From the NCBI GenBank assembly GCA_023392995.1, contig JAEWMZ010000463.1:1-5990 (forward strand): DNA of 5,990 nucleotides. The letters are read 5' to 3'. The position numbers were made by a program, and so were the translations under genes. Origin of the DNA: Bacillota bacterium (lineage in GTDB: Bacteria; Bacillota; Clostridia; Lachnospirales; Lachnospiraceae). Of the stretch, positions 1-5,990 are shown in pieces (the first letter of the stretch is position 1; each line of letters begins with the position of its first letter). The notes under the pieces were generated by a model, which was not told the DNA's origin, ran no database searches, and worked only from the letters and a program-made list of their open reading frames with translations.

Positions 1-875
1 GCTACATTCTTAATATTAACTCCTGCAATCTGAGCAAGATCATCAATCAAAGGTCTTAAGACACGCCCGGTAATACTAACCTGCACGATCTCCTGATCCT
101 TTACATGAAGGATATTGTTCACCTTGCTGGATTTATAAATATCCGCGTGGAGCTTTGCAGCCTTTGGTGCCCAGGGCGGCAGATTATTCAGTTCATAAGA
201 ATCCAATTGGCCTTCATACTCCAGTAGAAATGAATTTCCCTTACGTTCACTTTTGCCGTAATCCGGGATATCCTTTGTTTCAATTTTCATTTTTCCACAA
301 GCCTTTTGGTATCTGCGTTCCGCGATCTTTTCCAAGGTCTGTGCGATTTCAAAGGAATTCTCCAAATCAGTTCCGAGACAAAGCGTTCCATGATGTTTCA
401 TTAGGATTGCCTTACTTTCGCTGTAATCATGAACTGCAGCCTCTACTTTTTCTCTGAGCGTACTGGTGGTAGACATACCGTAAGCCGCGCAGGGAATTAA
501 CTCACCCAGAATTCTCCGGTCTTCCTCTTGGCGCACCTTCAGATCCCTTCCTTCCAAACTAATCGCGGAGGCCTTTTCCTGATGCGTATGGATAATGAAA
601 TTAACCTTTGATCGCAAGCGATAAGCATCGGCATGAATCCCCTTTTCACTGGAGGGCTTAATATCCCCTTCATAAGTACAGTCCGCAATATTCACCAGTA
701 CGATCTGTTCTGGAATCAGTGTCTCATAAGCCAGACCACTTGGAGTTATTACGAATTGGGTATCCGATACTCTGGCGCTGATATTCCCCCAGGTTCTTGC
801 GATGAGTCCGCTTTCTACCAGCCTCTTACCTGCTATAATGACTTGCTCCTTCGCTTCATTGATTGAATCTATCAT
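1..875 (-). CDS. Class II aldolase/adducin family protein, apparently with two tandem domains; 3' end cut by window edge
   Basis: The frame is open from the ATG at 875-873 to the left edge, giving 291 codons and no stop, so the C-terminus is missing. Domain one spans roughly residues 5-195 and has the hallmarks of the fuculose-1-phosphate aldolase fold: GNISAR (30-35), TPSG (44-47), a Glu at 77, the zinc-binding HTH (96-98) and a third His in HHGT (161-164). Glu77, His96, His98 and His162 match the catalytic acid and three zinc ligands of that family. From about residue 235 a second, similar block begins (LHADIYKSSKVNNILH, then RPLIDDLAQIAG) that resembles the start of another class II aldolase domain. 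In it the Glu position is Ala239 and the HxH is HVK. The family contains aldolases, dehydratases, decarboxylases and epimerases acting on sugar-derived substrates, usually in the cytosol, so the reaction is unassigned. It lies 115 bp downstream of the aminotransferase gene on the same strand, probably in one operon. The start is supported by a GGAG motif five bases upstream. Confidence 0.88.
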   Translation of the reverse strand, partial: MIDSINEAKEQVIIAGKRLVESGLIARTWGNISARVSDTQFVITPSGLAYETLIPEQIVLVNIADCTYEGDIKPSSEKGIHADAYRLRSKVNFIIHTHQEKASAISLEGRDLKVRQEEDRRILGELIPCAAYGMSTTSTLREKVEAAVHDYSESKAILMKHHGTLCLGTDLENSFEIAQTLEKIAERRYQKACGKMKIETKDIPDYGKSERKGNSFLLEYEGQLDSYELNNLPPWAPKAAKLHADIYKSSKVNNILHVKDQEIVQVSITGRVLRPLIDDLAQIAGVNIKNV

Positions 876-880
876 ACTAA

Positions 881-884
881 CTCC
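881..884 (-). promoter_or_regulatory. Ribosome binding site of the class II aldolase gene
   Basis: On the minus strand GGAG stands five bases before the ATG at 875, which fixes that start codon. A hairpin-forming repeat lies six bases further upstream. Confidence 0.75.
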
Positions 885-889
885 TATCT

Positions 890-906
890 ATGCGTTATCT
901 ACGCAT
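890..906 (-). repeat. Short inverted repeat just upstream of the aldolase ribosome binding site
   Basis: ATGCGT and ACGCAT form perfect 6-bp arms around a 5-base loop (tatct). On the minus strand the element ends six bases before the GGAG of the aldolase gene, so in mRNA it would be a small leader hairpin. The minus strand also reads as an imperfect direct repeat, GCGTAGATA followed by GCATAGATA. It could be an operator half-site pair or a leader hairpin, or it could have no function. Six-base arms can occur by chance in a spacer of this size. Confidence 0.4.
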
Positions 907-931
907 GCTTCCTGAAGATGTTATAACTACG

Positions 932-965
932 TTTATCAGAGCCAGCTGCCTCAGGTTCTGATAAA
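932..965 (-). repeat. Inverted repeat in the aminotransferase-aldolase spacer, possible operator
   Basis: TTTATCAGA (932-940) and TCTGATAAA (957-965) are perfect 9-bp arms separated by 16 bases. The pairing can continue inward by two G-C pairs after one imperfect pair. No T-run follows on either strand, so it does not look like an intrinsic terminator. On the minus strand a TATAAC hexamer (925-920) lies six bases downstream of the repeat. If that is a -10 box, the repeat would cover the -35 region, where a repressor or activator could bind. No good -35 hexamer is seen there. The element could instead be an mRNA hairpin that sets the relative expression or stability of the two genes. Confidence 0.55.
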
Positions 966-990
966 TGTCTTAACAATAACAGCATCCGTA

Positions 991-2469
991 TTAAATTGGT
1001 CCGCACTTTGACAGTACGCGATCAAATCTTGACAGTACATCATCAATCATCTCTTCATTATAAGCAGCACTGGTATACAATCTTGAGCCAGCCAGAGTTA
1101 TAATACCCTCTGCCATATAAGCTGCTCCCATATGCTCCATTTCCTTTTGACGGATACCTGTTTCCTTTAATACCTTTGGTATTCCCCAAGGCTTCGTCCA
1201 GTCTACACTAAAATGCATCGTTCCTGCATTATCCAGATGACAGATTGATCCTTGATTAAATGCTACAAATGGAAGCTTATATTTCTTAATTAGCTGCTGA
1301 AGTCCCTGAGTCAGACGATCACCCATACGTCCAGCAATTTCACAGGCATTTGTTCTCTCAATTTCACAAAGTGCATAATAGCCCGCTACACAGGAAATTG
1401 GTGTTGCAGCCATAGTTCCGCCACACATTGCTTTTGATACCTTCTTACCTGAGGAATCAAGACCTGCACCCAGATGTGCCATACAATCCCTGTGTCCGCC
1501 GACACCACCCGCACCTGGGTAACCGCCTGCAATAACCTTACCAAAGATCGTTAAATCAGGATCCACATCAAAATATCCCTGTGCACCGCTCGTGCCAATA
1601 CGAAAACCGGTTACAACCTCATCAAATACCAAAAGGGCACCATATTTATGAGCCAATCGTTCCGCTCCTCTTATAAATTGTTTGGAAACAGGACGTGTAC
1701 CGCTTTCCGGCCCCATCGGTTCAAGAAATACCGCTGCCGTACCTCCCGTCAATTGATTCTTCCACAACTTACGCTCCAGATCCTCTAAATCATTGGGGAA
1801 AAACTCATCCGTATGCTTAAATACAAAGCCTGGAACACCCTTTGACATCAGGTTCTTTGTTCCTGGAACACGCATACCGTAGGCCAGCTGGTCAGACCAT
1901 CCATGATAGGCTCCGCCCATTTTCAGGATGTTCTTCTTCTTTGTTTTCAGTCTGGCAATACGCACAGCACACATACAGGCCTCTGTTCCAGAGCCCAGCA
2001 TACGGAACATATCTACGGAAGGTACCAGTTCCGCTATTTTCTTTGCCAGCTTATTCTCATACTCATGGAAAAGTCCTGTTGAAGGGCCACAGGTCTTTAG
2101 CAGTTCAATTACCTGGTCTCTGACTGCCGGTGGATTACTCCCTAAGATCGTTGGTCCGCCTGCCTGGAGTAAATCGTAATACCAGTTGCCATCCACATCA
2201 TACAGCTTTGCACCCTCAGCCTTTGTTATAACAATCGGAAAGGGATAATTAAAAGCCAGATTATGCTGTACTCCTCCGGGTATCGTCTGTTTTGCGTCCT
2301 CAATCATGGATTTGGATGTGGCACATTTATTATTAAAATATAAATCTACATACTCCTCCAGATTCTTCTTCTTAATTGAGTACACTGGTTTTTTAATTAA
2401 TTCATCAAGTTCTTTCGTTACCTTTTTCGCATCCAGGTACTTATCAATTGCAAATCCATTGTAAGCCAT
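991..2469 (-). CDS. PLP-dependent class III aminotransferase, glutamate-1-semialdehyde aminomutase-like
   Basis: The product is a 492-residue cytosolic enzyme of PLP fold type I, class III. Visible motifs (numbered from the chosen start) are IPGGVQHN (about 63-70), GSGTEA (159-164, PLP phosphate cup), AYHGW (187-191), FDEVVTGFR (282-290, with Asp283 binding the PLP pyridine nitrogen) and FGKVIAGG (309-316, with Lys311 as the Schiff-base lysine). CGGTMA follows at about 349-354. The layout resembles glutamate-1-semialdehyde 2,1-aminomutase (hemL/gsaB), but about 50 extra residues precede the usual N-terminus and no other tetrapyrrole gene is near. A broader amino-group transfer role is therefore more likely, and the amino donor and acceptor are unknown. 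An ATG six bases upstream (2475) is in frame but sits only two bases from the Shine-Dalgarno. The ATG at 2469 has a spacing of eight, so I chose it. A strong promoter lies upstream at 2521-2549, and the class II aldolase gene follows downstream. Confidence 0.9.
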   Translation of the reverse strand: MAYNGFAIDKYLDAKKVTKELDELIKKPVYSIKKKNLEEYVDLYFNNKCATSKSMIEDAKQTIPGGVQHNLAFNYPFPIVITKAEGAKLYDVDGNWYYDLLQAGGPTILGSNPPAVRDQVIELLKTCGPSTGLFHEYENKLAKKIAELVPSVDMFRMLGSGTEACMCAVRIARLKTKKKNILKMGGAYHGWSDQLAYGMRVPGTKNLMSKGVPGFVFKHTDEFFPNDLEDLERKLWKNQLTGGTAAVFLEPMGPESGTRPVSKQFIRGAERLAHKYGALLVFDEVVTGFRIGTSGAQGYFDVDPDLTIFGKVIAGGYPGAGGVGGHRDCMAHLGAGLDSSGKKVSKAMCGGTMAATPISCVAGYYALCEIERTNACEIAGRMGDRLTQGLQQLIKKYKLPFVAFNQGSICHLDNAGTMHFSVDWTKPWGIPKVLKETGIRQKEMEHMGAAYMAEGIITLAGSRLYTSAAYNEEMIDDVLSRFDRVLSKCGPI

Positions 2470-2477
2470 TTGCATAT

Positions 2478-2485
2478 CCTCCTTT
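2478..2485 (-). promoter_or_regulatory. Strong ribosome binding site that decides the aminotransferase start
   Basis: The minus strand reads AAAGGAGG, close to a perfect anti-16S match. It is two bases from the ATG at 2475 but eight bases from the ATG at 2469, which favours the second Met as the true start. Confidence 0.8.
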
Positions 2486-2520
2486 CTCTTTGTGAATCTT
2501 CGCTCACGTCTTGTAATTTT

Positions 2521-2549
2521 ATTTTAATCCCCATAAAAGCCCTTGTCAA
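2521..2549 (-). promoter_or_regulatory. Sigma-A type promoter for the aminotransferase-aldolase unit
   Basis: On the minus strand a perfect TTGACA -35 box (2549-2544) is followed by a 17-base spacer and a TAAAAT -10 box (2526-2521, five of six consensus). Transcription would begin near 2514, leaving an untranslated leader of about 45 bases that contains the AAAGGAGG site. This is a close match to the housekeeping promoter of Firmicutes and suggests the pair is well expressed unless a regulator intervenes. Confidence 0.8.
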
Positions 2550-2643
2550 TAAGGATTCTCCATTTTTCATTCGTTGTATATAGGTAATTGCGAAACACGC
2601 ACAATAACCTTTCGGTTTCATATATTATAGAAAACAACATTCC

Positions 2644-2649
2644 AGAGGA
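2644..2649 (+). promoter_or_regulatory. Ribosome binding site of the choloylglycine hydrolase family gene
   Basis: AGAGGA stands seven bases before the ATG at 2657 and only one base before the in-frame ATG at 2651. The spacing supports the ATG at 2657, which puts Cys at position 2, as the catalytic mechanism of this family requires. Confidence 0.7.
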
Positions 2650-2656
2650 TATGCCT

Positions 2657-3583
2657 ATGTGCACCGCGATTACTCTACAATCCGAATCAAAGGAGCAGTT
2701 CTTTGGACGAACCATGGACTTTTCCCATGATATTATGCCCCAGCTCTATATCGTCCCCAGCTCCTATCAGTGGAAGAACAGCTTAAATAATAGCACCCTA
2801 AGAGATACCTATCGGTTTATAGGGCTTGGCCAAGAGCTGGATGGTCTTCTTGGATTCTTTGATGGCGTTAACGAAAATGGCTTTGCGGCCGCGGTTCTAT
2901 ATTTTGCCGGATATGCCAAGTATGATACGCCCTCCGCTCATTCTAATTCCAAGACCATTGCCTCCATTGATTTTCTCCATTACCTTCTTGGCAGCTGCGG
3001 TTCCCTGAAGGAGTTGCCAGCCATCATAAAGGATATCTGCATTGTTGGCATACCAGATCCGGTTACCCATACGGTAGCTCCACTGCACTGGATCGCCACT
3101 GATCGAAGCGGAGCCTGTGTTGTTATTGAATTAACCGACAAAGGTTTCGAATTAATCAACAATCCGATTGGAGTCATGGCTAACAGCCCGGATTTGCACT
3201 GGCATATGACTAATTTAAGAAATTATATGGAGGTCTCACCGGAGCAGACACCTGAGGCTAAATGGGATAACATCCCCTTAACTCCTTTTGGCCAGGCCGG
3301 AGGAACCATATCACTGCCCGGAGGCTTTACCTCCCCGGAACGCTTTGTACGAACTGCATATTTAAAATCTCATATCCCAATGCCGAAGGACAGCCGTGAA
3401 GCAGTAACTGCCTGTTTTCACATTATGGAAAGTGTAACCATACCAAAGGGGGCTGTTATTACCAATCGAAACACCTATGATTACACAAAATATACCGCCT
3501 TTATTAACACGAACACCTGTGAGTATTTTTATAAAACCTATGATGACCTGCAAATTAGAACGGCAAGCCTATGGTCTTCCTAG
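2657..3583 (+). CDS. Choloylglycine hydrolase family amidase, penicillin V acylase-like
   Basis: The product is a 308-residue N-terminal-nucleophile hydrolase that cleaves amide bonds, as conjugated bile salt hydrolases and penicillin V acylases do. The frame is open upstream from about 2588, but the start at 2657 gives Met-Cys, and removal of Met exposes Cys2 as nucleophile. Family residues are present: Cys2, Arg18 and Asp21 (in GRTMD), Asn176 (in MANSP) and Arg229 (in ERFVR), with PLHWIATDRSG at about 142-152. Position 82 is Tyr (in LYFAG), where bile salt hydrolases usually have Asn and the Bacillus penicillin V acylase has Tyr. This leans towards penicillin V acylase-like or other N-acyl substrates rather than taurine or glycine bile salts, but that one residue does not settle specificity. 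No signal peptide or membrane segment is seen, so it is probably cytosolic. It is divergent from the aminotransferase gene and convergent with the c-di-GMP gene. Confidence 0.9.
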   Translation: MCTAITLQSESKEQFFGRTMDFSHDIMPQLYIVPSSYQWKNSLNNSTLRDTYRFIGLGQELDGLLGFFDGVNENGFAAAVLYFAGYAKYDTPSAHSNSKTIASIDFLHYLLGSCGSLKELPAIIKDICIVGIPDPVTHTVAPLHWIATDRSGACVVIELTDKGFELINNPIGVMANSPDLHWHMTNLRNYMEVSPEQTPEAKWDNIPLTPFGQAGGTISLPGGFTSPERFVRTAYLKSHIPMPKDSREAVTACFHIMESVTIPKGAVITNRNTYDYTKYTAFINTNTCEYFYKTYDDLQIRTASLWSS

Positions 3584-3597
3584 GGCTCCACCTTCCA

Positions 3598-5990
3598 TTA
3601 CCATTCCTTTTGTAATACCTTCTCTACAAATAATTTCACAAGCTCTTCATCAAACTGAGTGCCAGAATTCTTTTTAAGCTCATTCACAGCAAAATCCTGC
3701 TCCATACGCTTGTGATACCCACGCGGCATTGTCATCGTATCATAAGCATCGGCAATACTCAGTATTCTGGATTGGAGGGGGATTTCCTCACCTTTCATCC
3801 CTCTGGGATATCCTCCTCCATCCATACGTTCATGATGACATAATACATAGTTTGCAATTTGTGAAAGTTCATTGGAAGCCTTTAGGATCTGGTAGCCTTT
3901 TTCCGGATGCCGCTTTACTTCTGTCCATTCTTCTTCCGTATAAGGTTCCACTTTATATAGCAGGGACTCATCCATCGCAATCTTTCCTATATCATGGAGA
4001 AAGCCCGCTGTTGCCAGCTCATTCGCCTCTTCTTCATTCAGTCCCGCTGCCAGTGCAATCCTTCGGCAAAGCTCACCCACTCTGTTATTATGCTCTTTTT
4101 CCTCCTTATTCTTCTCAAACAAGGCATTGGTGATGAGCTGAATCGTTTTATTTCGCATACTATTACTCTCATTCAGCTTATATCGGTACATCACGTTCTC
4201 AGCTTCAATAAAAATGTTCTCAATATCCTGCTCCGAATCCTTCTTTGTCGCCGCACCAAAGGAAACAGATAGAATAACATTATCATATTCTCTGGTTGAC
4301 ATAGCTTTTTTGATTCGGCTGATCACGGCTTCTGCCTCCTGCTGCTGCGTATGTGGAAGCAGGATCATGAACTCATCGCCGCCAATCCTGGCGATAATAT
4401 CATCAACCCGGCATTCCTGCTTTATAATCTCCGCTGTCCGGATTAAAAGCCGGTCTCCGGCAAGATGTCCGAAGGCATCATTGGTCAGTTTGAGACCATT
4501 GACATCTGCCAGCACTAAAGTGATTGGAAGATTTCTGGGTGTATCCAAACGTTTCAGCTCTTCTTCGTAGAACCTGCGGTTATAAAGCCCGGTCAGCTGA
4601 TCGTGATAGATTAAATACAATATCTTTTCTTCCGCACCCTTTCGCGCCTCAATATTGCGGCTAACGCCCAGTATTTCCACCTCACCCTTTGCATTGAACC
4701 GGTACTTTGATGAAGCCTCCACCCATACAAGGTGCCCATCCTTATGAATATTTTGCATCTCCATCATATAGGATTGTGATATTTGCGGATTCTCCATAAA
4801 TTGTTTCACCCGGGCAGGCAATGTTGAATCAGAATCTCTCAACGATTCGATGCTGATCAGCTCTGTTAGGCTAAGCCCAAGAGCTTCCTCGGGATAATAG
4901 CCTAGCATCTGAAACACGGAAGGACTGACATAGGTGAATCTGCCCTTTGTAAAATTATAAATCCAGATCATATCCGAAGCAAATTCTGTAATCAATCGAT
5001 ACTTTTCCTCACTGGCCTTCAGCTCATTTTCTATTTTCTTTTGTTCCGTAATATCGATAACAAAGTACTGTAGAGCAGGCTGTCCGTTCCAGGTAGTGAT
5101 GACACCATTGGCTTCTACCCATGCGATTTCGCCATCCTTGCGAACCACCCTGTACTGCGGTTTTCCTGCTATACTCTTACCAGCAATTCTATCCTGGTAG
5201 CAAATAGCTGCGTAGCCGCGATCCTCCGGATGAACAAAATCAATAAATGGTAATCCCAGCATTTCCTCATAAGAATAGCCTGTAAGCTGCATAGCCGTAG
5301 AATTACATATTTGTACTCTATTATTTTGAACAACCAATATGGATTCGGCTGCATTTTCAAAGATCAGGCGGTATTTCTCCTCCTTCTCCCTTAAGGCAAG
5401 CTCTATATTTCTGCGCTCTGTAATATCATAATGTGTTGATAGGACACAGGACTGACCCCGATATTGGATTCTCATGCCACTGCCAATAATCCAAAATTTT
5501 TTACCGCTTTGGGTTTGAAGCTGCATTTCGAACTCCTTTGCAAACCCGTCCTTTTCGATAGTACGTATATAACGGTATCTCTCCTTTTTGTCCACCCAAA
5601 AAGACCATATATTCGTTTTCTCGATCTCCTCTCTGCTCACCCCAAAGGTCTGTAACCCACCCTCGTTAGCATAGAGAATCTTACCGTCATTTCCGATAAT
5701 GCCAATAGCAAAGGGAAGGTGATCTATAATCTGTCGAAATTGCAGATCATTTTTCAGGACTAGCTTCTGTATGTTTAAAAAATCCTCCAACTGCTGCTTC
5801 TCTTTTGTGATATCCAGAAAATTGACAGCAAAGAAGAACTGTTCCAGGGAATATACCTGAATACGATACCAACGGGATAAAGACGCCGTATATTGCTCAT
5901 ACTCCGCTTTTCCTCCGTGGAGAGCAATCTCTCCATATCTGGTGATATAATCAAAAGCCTCTTTCCTGATATCCGGGAGCACTTGTGTTA
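3598..5990 (-). CDS. Multi-PAS GGDEF and HD-GYP c-di-GMP signalling protein, N-terminus beyond window
   Basis: This is a bifunctional-type protein: GGDEF domains make cyclic di-GMP and HD-GYP domains degrade it. Numbering here counts from the GTG at 5982. That GTG has no visible Shine-Dalgarno, the frame stays open to the right edge, and residues 1-60 look like the second half of a PAS domain ending in FLDITKEKQ. The real start is therefore probably outside the window. Three further PAS domains follow at about 80-190, 203-315 and 325-447, each closing with a DIT-type or similar end; they are the likely sensory part. The GGDEF domain (about 455-605) has YHDQLTGLYNRR, Asp493, an intact GGDEF (534-538) and an RxxD inhibitory site (525-528) five residues before it. 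The HD-GYP domain (about 625-794) has His631, HDIGK (663-667), RHPEKG, HHE (716-718), DGGGYP (721-726) and ADAYD (744-748). No transmembrane segment is visible in this part. The stop lies 14 bases from that of the convergent amidase gene. Confidence 0.93.
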   Translation of the reverse strand, partial: TQVLPDIRKEAFDYITRYGEIALHGGKAEYEQYTASLSRWYRIQVYSLEQFFFAVNFLDITKEKQQLEDFLNIQKLVLKNDLQFRQIIDHLPFAIGIIGNDGKILYANEGGLQTFGVSREEIEKTNIWSFWVDKKERYRYIRTIEKDGFAKEFEMQLQTQSGKKFWIIGSGMRIQYRGQSCVLSTHYDITERRNIELALREKEEKYRLIFENAAESILVVQNNRVQICNSTAMQLTGYSYEEMLGLPFIDFVHPEDRGYAAICYQDRIAGKSIAGKPQYRVVRKDGEIAWVEANGVITTWNGQPALQYFVIDITEQKKIENELKASEEKYRLITEFASDMIWIYNFTKGRFTYVSPSVFQMLGYYPEEALGLSLTELISIESLRDSDSTLPARVKQFMENPQISQSYMMEMQNIHKDGHLVWVEASSKYRFNAKGEVEILGVSRNIEARKGAEEKILYLIYHDQLTGLYNRRFYEEELKRLDTPRNLPITLVLADVNGLKLTNDAFGHLAGDRLLIRTAEIIKQECRVDDIIARIGGDEFMILLPHTQQQEAEAVISRIKKAMSTREYDNVILSVSFGAATKKDSEQDIENIFIEAENVMYRYKLNESNSMRNKTIQLITNALFEKNKEEKEHNNRVGELCRRIALAAGLNEEEANELATAGFLHDIGKIAMDESLLYKVEPYTEEEWTEVKRHPEKGYQILKASNELSQIANYVLCHHERMDGGGYPRGMKGEEIPLQSRILSIADAYDTMTMPRGYHKRMEQDFAVNELKKNSGTQFDEELVKLFVEKVLQKEW

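Noticed and set aside
155..866. Open frames on the plus strand at 155-457 and 633-866.
   Set aside because: They lie wholly inside the class II aldolase gene on the opposite strand, have no family motifs and no good ribosome binding site.
1842..2179. Overlapping open frames on the plus strand within 1842-2179.
   Set aside because: They are antisense to the conserved aminotransferase core (PLP phosphate-binding region) and show no recognisable protein features.
2494..2511. GTGA and TCAC arms in the aminotransferase leader, superficially like a CRP-type site.
   Set aside because: The arms are only four bases long with eight bases between them, not the six of a CRP site, and the organism type makes CRP control unlikely.
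2605..2617. AACC-tttc-GGTT hairpin upstream of the amidase gene.
   Set aside because: A four-base stem is too short to call, with no T-run and no conserved context.
2621..2630. TATATTATAG as a possible -10 box for the amidase gene on the plus strand.
   Set aside because: No convincing -35 hexamer lies 16-18 bases upstream (the sequence there is CACAAT or similar), so the promoter of this gene is left unassigned.
3729..4570. Several plus-strand open frames of about 90-134 residues in 3729-4570.
   Set aside because: They are antisense to the HD-GYP and GGDEF coding region, whose conserved motifs show which strand is real.

Overview
The window looks like chromosomal DNA from a low-to-moderate GC Firmicute, most likely a clostridium of the Lachnospiraceae type. 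The basis is strong AGGAGG-type ribosome binding sites, a near-consensus sigma-A promoter, and the family content: a PAS-GGDEF-HD-GYP sensor, a choloylglycine hydrolase family enzyme and a GSAM-like class III aminotransferase. This placement is inference from style and gene content, not from a marker gene.

Layout. Positions 1-875 (minus) hold the 5' part of a class II aldolase/adducin-type gene whose 3' end lies beyond the left edge. Positions 876-990 are a short spacer with two inverted repeats. Positions 991-2469 (minus) encode a PLP-dependent class III aminotransferase related to glutamate-1-semialdehyde aminomutase. Positions 2470-2656 are a divergent intergenic region carrying a strong minus-strand promoter. 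Positions 2657-3583 (plus) encode a choloylglycine hydrolase/penicillin V acylase family N-terminal-nucleophile amidase. After only 14 bases comes the convergent 3' end of a large c-di-GMP signalling protein (3598 to the right edge, minus) with several PAS domains, an intact GGDEF domain and an intact HD-GYP domain. Its N-terminus lies outside the window.

How they fit together. The aminotransferase and aldolase are co-oriented and probably form one transcription unit read from the promoter at 2521-2549. They may act in sequence on a small amino- or sugar-derived metabolite, but the substrate cannot be read from sequence. The amidase is transcribed away from this pair, and the c-di-GMP protein is a separate unit. 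Nothing ties the four genes into one pathway.

No tRNA, rRNA, CRISPR array, insertion sequence, riboswitch or canonical rho-independent terminator is visible. I see no clear undescribed system. The points most worth a second look are the apparently degenerate second aldolase-like domain, the Tyr (not Asn) at position 82 of the amidase, the paired inverted repeats in front of the aldolase gene, and the orphan GSAM-like enzyme with its N-terminal extension.
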